Positions 1 to 8,750 of a DNA stretch of 64,000 bases are shown piece by piece. Origin of the DNA: Sulfolobales archaeon. GTDB lineage: Archaea > Thermoproteota > Thermoprotei_A > Sulfolobales > NBVN01. The first letter of the stretch is position 1, and every line of letters starts with the position of its first letter. A program made the translations under genes and the position numbers. A model generated the notes under the pieces. That model saw only the letters and a program-made list of their open reading frames with translations. It was not told the origin of the DNA and did not search any database. The DNA is taken from NCBI GenBank assembly GCA_025058345.1, contig JANXEN010000006.1, positions 1-64,000 of the forward strand, in the 5' to 3' direction.

Positions 1-110
1 GTTACAGTCCTCGGCGGTGGGACAGCTGAAGAACCTGCGAAATAACCGCCAACACCAGCAACAATAACCAACACAACTAAAACACCAACCAAAGACCTCT
101 GAAAACTCAT
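1..110 (-). CDS. N-terminus of a secreted/lipid-facing protein, probable solute-binding protein (partial)
   Basis: The reverse strand opens with an ATG at 110 and stays open to the window edge (36 codons). The product has a short polar start followed by a Val/Leu/Ile/Gly-rich membrane segment of about 18 residues and then a small-residue region with PPPRT. This layout is the same as the signal anchor of the LivK-like binding protein at 19228-20616, so a binding protein of an ABC transporter is a reasonable guess. A TATA-like element (about 146-155, reverse strand) lies upstream. The mature domain is outside the window, so the function is not established. Confidence 0.55.
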   Translation of the reverse strand, partial: MSFQRSLVGVLVVLVIVAGVGGYFAGSSAVPPPRTV

Positions 111-241
111 AACAAACAACACCACAATTATTTAAGACTGACCAAACTTATAAACTTAATCATTTTAAACTATTTCCAATTTATAATTTATGAAGGTAAT
201 CAAAAAATTTATTACATTACCATCTACAATTGTTAATGAAT

Positions 242-1129
242 TTATATTATTATCATTCCATGATTTTTCAGTAACTCATCTGGGATAGAGCAACATGAGT
301 TAACTATACTTAGTTTAAACCTATCGTATGTGCTTCTTAATGGATTAACAATTCTATCTATTATCCCTAATTCGCATAGCTTATTATCTAATACGTGCTT
401 AGTTGATAGAGGCCTCATACAACCTAGTGAGATCTGGCCGTTAAAGACTCTTCTTACATACCTAACTAATTCTACCACCTCATCAACGTCAGGTATTTCA
501 GTGAATTGCATTGGGGTTCCGAGGGTAGGGTTTAATATCAAGAGAACTAAAATCTCAGGATTAGTTGTTATTGCTGTATTGACGGCCTCAAATTCCATTG
601 TAATCTTTCCGTAATTTGCGCCTATGAGGATATGAGGAATTATGTAGGGTGGGCCGTATTTATGTAGAGTTTCATAAGCTTTTATAAAATCTTCGCCTTT
701 TTTATTGTAGAGATGCATAACGTTTCTAATCACGTCGTCATCTATGATTAGCTCGTAATCTACGACATCAATCTTAGCCTCTCTTAATTTTGTAGCTAAT
801 GCTTCGTTTACCAATCCTGTGTGGATGCTGACCACAATATCAAATTCGTTTTTTATTTGTTTGATTGTCGGTAAGTAAGGTTCAACCGGTAAGTACCCAT
901 TTTCATTGAAGCCGCCGCTTATTAATATTCCCTTAACTCCTTCCTTATATAATTGTCTAACTAAATCGTATAATTGTTTAGGTGTGGAAGCGCTTTTCAT
1001 TCCTCTTAGGTAGTACCCTCTGCAATATTCACACATAAGAGAACATTGCCTTCCGGTAATACTTATACTCACATACTTGAAACCTGGGATAAATCCTTTG
1101 ATGTTAGTTGACCCGTTATTCACGTTCAT
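242..1129 (-). CDS. lipS2: Radical SAM protein, LipS2-like lipoyl synthase subunit
   Basis: This 295-residue radical SAM protein has the cluster motif CX3CX2C at Cys29, Cys33 and Cys36. Further cysteines near the C-terminus (Cys237 in GCMRP, Cys279 and Cys280) could bind an auxiliary cluster. The known two-protein archaeal lipoyl synthase (LipS1 plus LipS2, shown in Thermococcus kodakarensis) inserts two sulfurs into a protein-bound octanoyl group. The gene overlaps the second radical SAM gene at 1116 by 14 bases, and that gene is divergent from lplA, which fixes the lipoate context. Which of the pair is LipS1 and which LipS2 is inferred from the biotin-synthase-like look of the partner. Without the context this would be called only a radical SAM protein. 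Confidence 0.72.
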   Translation of the reverse strand: MNVNNGSTNIKGFIPGFKYVSISITGRQCSLMCEYCRGYYLRGMKSASTPKQLYDLVRQLYKEGVKGILISGGFNENGYLPVEPYLPTIKQIKNEFDIVVSIHTGLVNEALATKLREAKIDVVDYELIIDDDVIRNVMHLYNKKGEDFIKAYETLHKYGPPYIIPHILIGANYGKITMEFEAVNTAITTNPEILVLLILNPTLGTPMQFTEIPDVDEVVELVRYVRRVFNGQISLGCMRPLSTKHVLDNKLCELGIIDRIVNPLRSTYDRFKLSIVNSCCSIPDELLKNHGMIII

Positions 1130-2096
1130 TGAATAACTCCCTCAACTCACCTACTAATTTCTCAATATTTCGCTGCAAGAAGATTCTTGATGGATAGTTA
1201 TAGTGAGGGCCAGTGACACTTTCGTTGTAAAATGGTCTATTACATCCAGGACATCCGGAGGTAATAAACCCACCACAGTAGTGGTTGAGGTTGTTTATTA
1301 CTTCCTCAACTAAACTTTTATCGATGATAACCTTAACTCCCTTCACCGTATAGTAGTTACTTATATCTACTCCCAAATCCATCAAATACTTAAGGATTTG
1401 AAGCTTTCTATAGCTTAAAATGTTAGGTCTCACAACATGTTCATAGGACGTACCTTTAATTGGGGTAAACGCAAATAATGAAATATTTACTCCTAAACCC
1501 TTAAAGTACTCAATCGATTTAAGGAATTCTACCTCGCTTTCACCTAATCCGTAAATTAAGTGGACGTAAACCTTCTTAGGACCGAAGACTTCAATAGACT
1601 CATTTAAGAACTTAATGTATTCTTCCCAGCTATAAGGTTTCTTAACCTTCTTAAAGACTTCAGGAGTTGCTGCATCAAAACCGATCCCTAAAGCGTCTAC
1701 GCCAACATCTTTCAACTGATTTAAGGAGCTGTAATCTATCGGAGTTGTGGAAACGCTAATGGGTTTTGCTACCCCCTCGTCTCTTAAAGAAGTGATAATC
1801 CTTAACAGGTCGTCAAACGAATTATCCTTAATTACTGATTGAATGCATATTCTCTTCAATACACTGCTGTATTTAATACGTTCGACCAATAATTCTAAAT
1901 CCACTTCAGGCCAAGATACACGTGATACTAAAGATTTACTAGCTCTACTAACCCTGCTTTGTGGACAGAAAGCACATTCAGCCATACATCCATCATCGGA
2001 ATGTAGGAGTACGTAAGCAGTTGTGGGAAGCTCTACCTGTTCTGCTTTAATGATATTTAGGAGTGCTAACGTCCCGATAGATGCTCTTACACGCAC
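1116..2096 (-). CDS. lipS1: Radical SAM protein, LipS1-like lipoyl synthase subunit (biotin-synthase-like)
   Basis: This 326-residue protein has the motif CX3CX2C at Cys37, Cys41 and Cys44, followed by the FCPQS signature typical of biotin synthase-like enzymes. A C-terminal set (Cys274, Cys282, Cys285) in the context YCGG...GCPGCNRP probably binds the second, sacrificial Fe-S cluster. The start is GTG at 2096, because no ATG precedes the conserved N-terminal region. The stop overlaps the LipS2-like gene, so the two are probably co-translated. The divergent neighbour is lipoate-protein ligase. Role: sulfur insertion during lipoate synthesis for 2-oxoacid dehydrogenase or glycine cleavage complexes, inferred from family and neighbours. 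Confidence 0.72.
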   Translation of the reverse strand: MRVRASIGTLALLNIIKAEQVELPTTAYVLLHSDDGCMAECAFCPQSRVSRASKSLVSRVSWPEVDLELLVERIKYSSVLKRICIQSVIKDNSFDDLLRIITSLRDEGVAKPISVSTTPIDYSSLNQLKDVGVDALGIGFDAATPEVFKKVKKPYSWEEYIKFLNESIEVFGPKKVYVHLIYGLGESEVEFLKSIEYFKGLGVNISLFAFTPIKGTSYEHVVRPNILSYRKLQILKYLMDLGVDISNYYTVKGVKVIIDKSLVEEVINNLNHYCGGFITSGCPGCNRPFYNESVTGPHYNYPSRIFLQRNIEKLVGELRELFNERE

Positions 2097-2129
2097 TTTA
2101 TGCTAACCTTAAATAAATTTACGATAAAG

Positions 2130-2141
2130 CTATATAAATTA
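2130..2141 (+). promoter_or_regulatory. TATA box for the lplA operon
   Basis: The element CTATATAAATTA is centred about 26 bases before a transcription start near 2161, leaving a leader of about 9 bases before the ATG at 2170. It sits in the 73-base gap between the divergent lipS1 and lplA genes. Confidence 0.55.
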
Positions 2142-2169
2142 AGAGTGAGTTCCTGAAATAGGTACAATT

Positions 2170-2919
2170 ATGTGGAGGTTAATTATAGATGAGGGAAATG
2201 CCTATAGGAATATGGCTATTGATGAAGCCCTTCTCACCCTTAAAGATAGGGGGTTAATCCCTAATACAGTTAGGTTATACGTATTCAACCCCAGTGCCGT
2301 AACGATCGGTTATTTCCAGAGAATTAACGACTCTGTAAACTTAGATTACATAAAATCGAATGGAATCGACCTCACCAGGAGAATTAGCGGTGGAGGGTCG
2401 GTATTCCATGACGTAAATGGTGAGGTAACATACTCCGTAATCGCATCTATAAATGATGTATCTCAGAACGTGATAGAGAGCTATAAAATCATCTGCGACG
2501 GCCTTATTTACGCAATAAGTCAATTCGGACTCAAGGCTGAGTTCATCCCCATAAACGACGTTGTCGTTAAAAACAAGAAAATATCAGGCAGCGCACAGTC
2601 AAGAAGGAAAACAGCTTTACTGCAGCATGGAACTTTAATGTATAATACCGACCTCAACATTTTAAGTAACTCCTTAAAGGTTCCTAAAGAAAAATTAGAG
2701 CAACGTAAATTGACATCAATATTTGAAAGAGTTACCACGTTGTCACGCGAGTTAGGTAGGACGGTCAGTAAGGATGAAGTAATTGAGCCCTTAATTAAGG
2801 GATTTAGTAAAGCATTAAATGCTGACTTCATACGGGGATGGTACACAGATAAGGAGTTAGAATTAGCTAATGAATTAGCTAACAAGTATAGGAGTAGAGA
2901 ATGGATTTTCCAGAGGTAG
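2170..2919 (+). CDS. lplA: Lipoate-protein ligase A, N-terminal (catalytic) protein
   Basis: This 249-residue protein belongs to the BPL/LplA fold family. It has the signature RRISGGGSVFHD at residues 70-81 and the conserved lysine in KKISGSAQ near residue 138. It lacks the C-terminal accessory domain found in E. coli LplA. That domain is encoded by the next gene, 10 bases downstream, as in Thermoplasma acidophilum, where the two proteins act together to make lipoyl-AMP and transfer the lipoyl group to E2 or GcvH proteins. It heads a three-gene run with lplB and an acylphosphatase. Confidence 0.9.
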   Translation: MWRLIIDEGNAYRNMAIDEALLTLKDRGLIPNTVRLYVFNPSAVTIGYFQRINDSVNLDYIKSNGIDLTRRISGGGSVFHDVNGEVTYSVIASINDVSQNVIESYKIICDGLIYAISQFGLKAEFIPINDVVVKNKKISGSAQSRRKTALLQHGTLMYNTDLNILSNSLKVPKEKLEQRKLTSIFERVTTLSRELGRTVSKDEVIEPLIKGFSKALNADFIRGWYTDKELELANELANKYRSREWIFQR

Positions 2920-2929
2920 GGGATCTAAG

Positions 2930-3214
2930 ATGGTTACATGTAATTCCGTTAGGAGAGCAGTTGGCGGAAAGACTATCAAGGTAGATCTAGAAGTCACGAA
3001 TGGAGTTATCAAAAACATAATCATTAGCGGTGATTTCTTCCTATTTCCTGAGGACTACATACATCTCATAGAGTCACGATTAAGGGGATTGAAAATACAT
3101 GAAGTCCCTAACGTCATGCTGGAGTTTAAGGACTCCGTAGAGGTTGTTGGCGCCTCTATAGAGGAGTTTATTGACGTTATTAATGAGGCATATAAATCTT
3201 GCATGGGTGAGTGA
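2930..3214 (+). CDS. lplB: Lipoate-protein ligase C-terminal domain protein
   Basis: This 94-residue protein corresponds to the stand-alone LplA C-terminal domain. It contains the region VGGKTIKVDLEVTNG followed by ISGDFFLFPED, typical of the accessory domain that LplA-N needs for lipoate adenylation. It starts 11 bases after the lplA stop, so the two form one transcript. The split arrangement is the archaeal form of a ligase that is a single chain in E. coli. Confidence 0.85.
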   Translation: MVTCNSVRRAVGGKTIKVDLEVTNGVIKNIIISGDFFLFPEDYIHLIESRLRGLKIHEVPNVMLEFKDSVEVVGASIEEFIDVINEAYKSCMGE

Positions 3215-3218
3215 TTCG

Positions 3219-3488
3219 TTGAAGAGAGCTATAATTAAACTTTACGGATTAGTGCAAGGAGTTGGTATGAGGTACTTCGTTTGGAGAGAGGCGAAGAAGT
3301 TAGGATTAAATGGATATGTTAGGAACTTAGATGATGGTTCGGTGGAAATCGTAGTTGAGGGAGAGGAGAAAAACATAGAGACGCTTATCGCTGCGGCTAG
3401 GAATGAGGGTCCAGGATTTGTAAGCGATTTAAAAGTAGTCTATGAGCCATTTAAAGGTGATTTAAAAGGATTTAAAATCGTTCATTAG
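3219..3488 (+). CDS. acyP: Acylphosphatase
   Basis: This 89-residue protein has the acylphosphatase signature GLVQGVGMR (catalytic Arg18) and the catalytic Asn36 in YVRNLDDG. The enzyme hydrolyses acyl phosphates in the cytosol. The start is taken as TTG at 3219: it gives the usual family length and follows a GGTGAG ribosome site (3206-3211) that overlaps the lplB stop. An ATG at 3171 in the same frame would add 16 unrelated residues lying inside lplB. The stop overlaps the convergent dehydrogenase gene by 4 bases. Confidence 0.9.
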   Translation: MKRAIIKLYGLVQGVGMRYFVWREAKKLGLNGYVRNLDDGSVEIVVEGEEKNIETLIAAARNEGPGFVSDLKVVYEPFKGDLKGFKIVH

Positions 3489-4507
3489 TAATTTACCCCT
3501 AATTCCTTCATTACTTTTACCAATTGCTCCCATACACCATCATCTAAAGGTACACCCTTAACTACTCTCTCATCGTAGCACCTAGCCTCAGGTTCGCCAG
3601 GCATTAGGACTTCAACTCCAGCTTCCTTAGGCAAAGACTTTAAGGTCTCAACGTAACTTTTTACGTCGTGGATGAATTCCTCATAACTCCTAAAGAGTTT
3701 AGGGCTTAAACCCATTATCACAAATCCTCCCTGCGTATATGGGCCTTTACCACTAATTATTAGACTATAAGGTGCCCCAACAAATATACCGCTTAAAATA
3801 TCTACTATGATGGCAAGTCCTAGCCCTTTATAACCACCCATCGGCGTTAGGTACCCCTCCAAAGCCTCTTTAGGGTCTGTCGTAGGTTTACCTTCTTTAG
3901 TGACGGCCCAGCCTTCAGGGATTTTCTCACCCTTTCTAGCAGCTAACACTATTTTCCCGACAGCAACTGTCGATAAAGCCATATCAAGAACTATAGGCCC
4001 ATCGCCTGTAGGTATCGCAAAGGCAATGGGGTTCGTACCTACTAGAGCAGATTTAATGCCTGGAATACCTATCCTAGCTTTAGAGTTGGCGAACGATATA
4101 CCGATTAACCCCTCATTCGCTACCTTCATAACGTAATACGCCAACGCACCAACATTCCATAAATTCCTAGCCGCACCTACACCAACTCCATACTTCTTCG
4201 CTTTATCTATAACCCTCATAGTGACTTCATGGGCAATTGGTATACCTATACCCCTATCTCCATCAATCAATACCGAAATCTCACTCTCCTTTAACACCCT
4301 AATATTAGGTCTGGGGTTAATCTCACCTACTTTAATACCGTTAATGAAGTCTAAACCTCTAGATACTCCGTGGGAATCAACGCATCTTAAGTTCGAATTA
4401 ACTAAAGAATCGGCGATGACTTCAGCGTGCTCAACACCGACATTTAAAGACTTAAATACTTTGATGAGTAGTGCCTTAAGCTCATCTGCCTTTATAGTTT
4501 TAACCAC
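3485..4507 (-). CDS. Malate/L-lactate/sulfolactate dehydrogenase family oxidoreductase (Ldh2/MdhB type)
   Basis: This 340-residue protein matches the type-2 malate/lactate dehydrogenase family. It has the early DSHGVSRG motif, the RGIGIPIAHE region, and the late GYKGLGLAIIVDIL motif. These NAD(P)-dependent enzymes reduce 2-oxoacids to 2-hydroxyacids (malate, L-lactate, (S)-sulfolactate, ureidoglycolate). The substrate cannot be chosen from sequence alone; malate or sulfolactate are common in archaea. The start is GTG at 4507, preceded by GGTGAT with a 4-base spacer. It is transcribed alone and converges on the lipoate operon. Confidence 0.85.
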   Translation of the reverse strand: MVKTIKADELKALLIKVFKSLNVGVEHAEVIADSLVNSNLRCVDSHGVSRGLDFINGIKVGEINPRPNIRVLKESEISVLIDGDRGIGIPIAHEVTMRVIDKAKKYGVGVGAARNLWNVGALAYYVMKVANEGLIGISFANSKARIGIPGIKSALVGTNPIAFAIPTGDGPIVLDMALSTVAVGKIVLAARKGEKIPEGWAVTKEGKPTTDPKEALEGYLTPMGGYKGLGLAIIVDILSGIFVGAPYSLIISGKGPYTQGGFVIMGLSPKLFRSYEEFIHDVKSYVETLKSLPKEAGVEVLMPGEPEARCYDERVVKGVPLDDGVWEQLVKVMKELGVNY

Positions 4508-4607
4508 TCATATCACCGTATTAACTATTTACTTAGGTAAAATATAGTTTAATTCAATGCCATTACCGTAAACCCTTTTTTCCTTATAGTCAATTAAATT
4601 ACTGACA

Positions 4608-6185
4608 ATGAAGGCAGTACTGGTTGATTGCTTAGGCTATGGTGAAAGGGGTAAGAGATTATCAACAACTGACATCATTAGTGTAGGGCCTAGGTTAATA
4701 GCAGGTATTCTAGAGAACTTAAAGATAGATTATGAATTCTACACATTCGAACATGCGATTAAAGATGCGAGTTCCCTGAGAGGTTACGACTTATTGTTAG
4801 TATCGGGAATGGCGACAGATTTAAACTCCATGATTAAATTGGTTAAGTTATGTAAGGGAGGTATTGCGGTAGCAGGAGGCCCATCATGTGTTGAGTATGG
4901 GAAGTTGCTGAAAAACGGATACGACTATATTGTTTGGGGGGAATCGGAGGATAAATTACCTGTAATTATTAATGATTTAATCGCTTACAGCGATGTGATT
5001 CATGAGATACCAGGTGTTTTTAGACTTATAGATGGAAATGTACATGGGAGATTGCCGGATAAGTACGTCACCCCCGATTTGCTGTGGAGGTATACCCCTT
5101 CATCAAAAATTATCAAAAAATACGAGCGTTGGTGGGGTGCACGGGTTTTCGTTGAGGTTGTAAGGGGTTGCAGCAACTTCTATAGACCTTCATTAAACCT
5201 CATTAAGTATAAGACATGCAGTAACTGTGGGTTATGTAGGGGTGCTGACTTAGAGATACGTGTGAATTGCCCTCTGGGAATACCTCCAGGATGTGCTTAC
5301 TGTTCTGTCCCCCATATTTACGGCCCCGCAAGAAGTAAACCCCTAGATAAGGTAGTTGATGAGGTTAGAAATTTAGTGAAAGTCGGCTTACGCAGAATAG
5401 TGTTGAGTGCCCCGGACTTCCTAGATTACGGTAGGGATTGGTTAGTAAAGCCTAAACCGCTAACAGATCCAAGGAATCCTAAACCTAATATCGAAGCTAT
5501 AGAGGGACTTCTAGGAAAGTTGTTCAGCATCCCTGAAATATCTAATGGTGAGTCATACATCCTTATAGAAAACATTAAACCGAATTTATTAAACGATGAT
5601 GTCGCAAAACTCCTTGGTAATTACCTGAGAGGTAGTACTGTAGGTATAGGATTGGAAACCGGGCATAACGCACTGCATAAAGCCTTAGGTAGGCCATCAA
5701 ATGTTGGTGAGGTGATTAAGGCAGTAAAGCTTCTATGTAACTATGGCCTCAAACCACATATATACTTAATACATGGCCTACCACACGAGAATATGGAGTC
5801 AGTAAGCGATACTATCAACACTGTCAAAAAACTCTCTAAACTTAATATCGAGAAGTTCACGCTCTATAGGTTTACACCATTGAAGGGTACAGCATTTGAA
5901 GGGTTTCAAAAGCCTTTATCAGCCGTAAAATCTAAGCAAGCTAAAGAATTATACAGTATTGTAAGGAGGTATAACATCTTATTTAAGAAGAGGTTAATGG
6001 GGAAGTCAATTAAGGCCGTAATCGTTGGTCGTAAAGGCCCTTACCTAGTGTCTTATCCACTCCCGCACGGTCCAGTAACATATGTAAAAGGCGCTAAAGA
6101 ATACGTTGGAAAAGTGGTTTGGGTTAAGTTCATCAAGGTATTAAGCGATCGGGAAGTGTTAGGTGAAATCATTAAGAATGCCTAA
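4608..6185 (+). CDS. Radical SAM protein with B12-binding-like N-terminus, CX7CX2C cluster motif and TRAM-like C-terminus
   Basis: This 525-residue protein begins with a Rossmann-like region (about 1-130) resembling cobalamin-binding domains. The radical SAM barrel follows, with Cys221, Cys229 and Cys232. The spacing CX7CX2C is four residues longer than the usual CX3CX2C, as if IPPG had been inserted into CPLGCAYC. A second set (Cys188, Cys204, Cys207, Cys210) lies just before and may bind another cluster. The last 70 residues resemble a TRAM/OB RNA-binding fold, as in methylthiotransferases. Similar proteins are conserved in archaea (MJ0865-like), but the reaction is unknown. It is transcribed alone. 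Confidence 0.7.
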   Translation: MKAVLVDCLGYGERGKRLSTTDIISVGPRLIAGILENLKIDYEFYTFEHAIKDASSLRGYDLLLVSGMATDLNSMIKLVKLCKGGIAVAGGPSCVEYGKLLKNGYDYIVWGESEDKLPVIINDLIAYSDVIHEIPGVFRLIDGNVHGRLPDKYVTPDLLWRYTPSSKIIKKYERWWGARVFVEVVRGCSNFYRPSLNLIKYKTCSNCGLCRGADLEIRVNCPLGIPPGCAYCSVPHIYGPARSKPLDKVVDEVRNLVKVGLRRIVLSAPDFLDYGRDWLVKPKPLTDPRNPKPNIEAIEGLLGKLFSIPEISNGESYILIENIKPNLLNDDVAKLLGNYLRGSTVGIGLETGHNALHKALGRPSNVGEVIKAVKLLCNYGLKPHIYLIHGLPHENMESVSDTINTVKKLSKLNIEKFTLYRFTPLKGTAFEGFQKPLSAVKSKQAKELYSIVRRYNILFKKRLMGKSIKAVIVGRKGPYLVSYPLPHGPVTYVKGAKEYVGKVVWVKFIKVLSDREVLGEIIKNA

Positions 6186-6189
6186 GTAC

Positions 6190-6855
6190 CTAAATCCTTA
6201 AGACCGCAATCACCCTAATTACGTCGGCACTGTCCTCACATCTATCGGCAGAGTTTTCTAGGGAGTCAACAATTTCCTTAGCAACAATGCATGTCGATAC
6301 CTCACTCTGATCGCAGAATTTCAAGACCTTGTTTAAGGCCTTTAACCTTATCTCATCAACCTCCTCTTCGATCCTCTCAACATCGTTAGCAATACTCAAT
6401 GCCTTATTCGGCTCTGAATGTAATACCCTAACGGCTTCTTTAAGTAATTCAATAGCTTGATAAACCTTCTCACACATAACTAATGAAAAGAACTTAATCT
6501 CATAATCCACTAATTTAGGATCTACTAACGTAGCTCTTCTAGTGGCTGCCTTTATGTATGCCGCTATATCATCAGCTGCCAGCACAAGCCTAACTATTTC
6601 ATCCCTATCTATGGGGTGTATAAAACCTTTACTCAACTCCTCTAATATTCTCCTCTTGACGTTGTCTGCCTCCCTCTCATAATTAAAAATATCTGTAAAC
6701 CTTTTCTGAACGCATTCAAGATCGCTTTCCTTGAAGCATTTAAAGAACTCTAAAGATGATTTAGAAACCTCAGATATGAAGCTCAAGTGGGTGACAACTG
6801 TTTGAAGGGCCTCACGTCCAATCCTGGAACTCACCCAATGCCACGTTGTTGACAT
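6190..6855 (-). CDS. DUF47 (PhoU-like) accessory protein of the phosphate transporter
   Basis: This 221-residue all-helical protein of the DUF47/Pit-accessory family has conserved EREAD and R-RAT segments and pairs of acidic residues like those that bind metals in PhoU proteins. Its gene follows the PiT transporter gene after 17 bases on the same strand, the usual arrangement. It probably regulates phosphate uptake from the cytosolic side of the membrane. No nuclease or kinase motifs are present. Confidence 0.85.
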   Translation of the reverse strand: MSTTWHWVSSRIGREALQTVVTHLSFISEVSKSSLEFFKCFKESDLECVQKRFTDIFNYEREADNVKRRILEELSKGFIHPIDRDEIVRLVLAADDIAAYIKAATRRATLVDPKLVDYEIKFFSLVMCEKVYQAIELLKEAVRVLHSEPNKALSIANDVERIEEEVDEIRLKALNKVLKFCDQSEVSTCIVAKEIVDSLENSADRCEDSADVIRVIAVLRI

Positions 6856-6872
6856 TAAACCACCAATTCACC

Positions 6873-7907
6873 TCATACGCTTAATATAATTTGCGTCAGA
6901 ATTCTTAAACTTAATGCTAAACCAGCAGTTAAGGGCACAGTTAAAAGCCAAGAACTTATTATTCTAAGAATCACTGATTTATCGACAGCTCTCAAACCAC
7001 CCCTAACTAAACCAACACCTATAACTGCTGATACGCTTGAATGTGTTGTAGATATAGGAATGCCGTAACCAAATAAGATATAAGGCAATGTCGTAAATAG
7101 CCAAACAACTAAGGCGTTAGCGAATTCACCAGCTACCCCACTAACTAAATCCATCCTAGTGATCTTGAAGGCCACAGTTGCGATAACTCTATGTCCTGCT
7201 GTAAACCCGCCTAAAATTATTCCAAACGCACCAACAGATGCAAGCATTAATGCAGTGGCCATATCAATACCGCCGACTAAAGCCCCACTAAGCCTCAAAA
7301 ACGTTACGTATACCCCAGTAGCGTTGCTAACGTCGTTTGCCCCGAAGCTGTAGGCTGAGAAAATAAGCCCACATATCATTAAGTATCTAAATAACTTATC
7401 AGCAGGGATTCTCATAGAACTTAACTTGTAGTAAATTTTATTGAGCACTATGTATAGGGCTGCTGAAAGAATTATTGAACTAATAGGTGATGTAATCCAA
7501 CTTATAACTATTCTTGAAATAACTTCGTACCTGATGTTGGCATACCCGTATCTTAGAAGATATGATAGACCTACCCCCATCACTGCACCAACCGCGCTAT
7601 GAGTGGTTGATATCGGCATTCCGAAGTAGCTAGCCACAGTTATCCATATCCCAGTAGCTAAGGAGGCTATTAACGCATCATAAACACTCCGCATCTCACT
7701 TATACCTCCTCCAAAAGTCTTCATGACCATCCAGCCTTGCATCAACGAACCTAAAGCTACGAATATGGAGAAAATAATTAACGCCTTTTTAACGCTTAGT
7801 GCCCCAGACCCCACTGCACACTCAGTAGGATTTGCCGCGTCATTTGCGCCGATACACCAAGCTATGTACAACATCAGCGCAAATCCTAACAATAGGGCTA
7901 GGTCCAT
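6873..7907 (-). CDS. pit: Inorganic phosphate transporter, PiT family
   Basis: This 344-residue polytopic membrane protein carries the duplicated PiT signature: GANDAANP near residue 20 and GANDVSNATG near residue 190. The remainder is about ten hydrophobic segments. PiT proteins are cation-coupled phosphate (or metal-phosphate) symporters. The DUF47 gene lies downstream in the same operon. Confidence 0.92.
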   Translation of the reverse strand: MDLALLLGFALMLYIAWCIGANDAANPTECAVGSGALSVKKALIIFSIFVALGSLMQGWMVMKTFGGGISEMRSVYDALIASLATGIWITVASYFGMPISTTHSAVGAVMGVGLSYLLRYGYANIRYEVISRIVISWITSPISSIILSAALYIVLNKIYYKLSSMRIPADKLFRYLMICGLIFSAYSFGANDVSNATGVYVTFLRLSGALVGGIDMATALMLASVGAFGIILGGFTAGHRVIATVAFKITRMDLVSGVAGEFANALVVWLFTTLPYILFGYGIPISTTHSSVSAVIGVGLVRGGLRAVDKSVILRIISSWLLTVPLTAGLALSLRILTQIILSV

Positions 7908-7970
7908 GATTCCCAGATTAACTTGATGTTAATTTTATAAGCTTATTTAGGCTAGTAACCTCAGGTATGG

Positions 7971-8690
7971 ATGTCAACACCTAGGCATAAAGTATCTAAA
8001 GTTCCTGAACATAAGGAGATTCACTATCCAGAAAATAACTGGAGATTACTAAACGTATTAAGGAATGATGCATTGAAATTAATGGAGATTTTAATTAAAT
8101 GCGGCTTCTACCCAATACTTCATGGGTCTTTGGCGAGAGGAGATGTTAACGCTAATAGCGATATAGATATTGTGATCCCTTATAATATACGACCGTATGA
8201 GGTTGAAACATGCTTAGAAAATAATAACTTAATTCCAATAAATAGGTACATAATTCAGGCAACCCCTTCATCAGCACTTAAAGCATACATAGAGCTAGAA
8301 CATAAAGGCCTTAAAAACATTTCATTCCCATTGACGCCTCTATCTCAAAGAGAACATGAATTCTATAGATTTGGAGGATTGATTAACTATCATGAATTGA
8401 TGAAGGGTGTAAGAGTACCTGGAGTTAATAAGCAATTGATTTTAATAGTTCCTAAACCCTACGGACATGATGAATATCCAGTAATTGGTTATGAGGGATA
8501 CGTAGCTAAGCTAATTGGTATCTCACTTGAAACTGTAAAGGAGAGGATAGAAGTACTGAGTAGACGTGATGAATACGGTAGGACAGGTGTGTATCTAAAG
8601 TACGTCCTCATGATTAATGAGAGTTTTGATGAAGCACTGGTAAAATTAATTAAGGGTAAGAAGCACATGCATAAACTATTTAATTCTTAA
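7971..8690 (+). CDS. Nucleotidyltransferase-domain protein (COG2413-like)
   Basis: This 239-residue protein has a polymerase-beta type nucleotidyltransferase motif: HGSLARGD at residues 51-58 followed by SDIDIVIP (Asp64 and Asp66), the metal-binding pair. Such archaeal proteins are predicted nucleotidyltransferases of unknown substrate. The region after about residue 90 is not recognised. The ATG at 7971 is used because the nearby ATG at 7967 is out of frame. It is transcribed divergently from pit and sits just upstream of the SRP RNA gene. Confidence 0.7.
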   Translation: MSTPRHKVSKVPEHKEIHYPENNWRLLNVLRNDALKLMEILIKCGFYPILHGSLARGDVNANSDIDIVIPYNIRPYEVETCLENNNLIPINRYIIQATPSSALKAYIELEHKGLKNISFPLTPLSQREHEFYRFGGLINYHELMKGVRVPGVNKQLILIVPKPYGHDEYPVIGYEGYVAKLIGISLETVKERIEVLSRRDEYGRTGVYLKYVLMINESFDEALVKLIKGKKHMHKLFNS

Positions 8691-8720
8691 AATCCACCTT
8701 CTGCGTTAAAAGGTATTAAA

Positions 8721-8732
8721 CTTTAAAATTTA
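8721..8732 (+). promoter_or_regulatory. ffs: TATA box of the SRP RNA gene
   Basis: The element CTTTAAAATTTA is centred about 25 bases upstream of 8751, the first base of the terminal helix of the SRP RNA, which is the normal archaeal promoter distance. Confidence 0.6.
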
Positions 8733-8750
8733 TGTCGAGATTATATTCAT

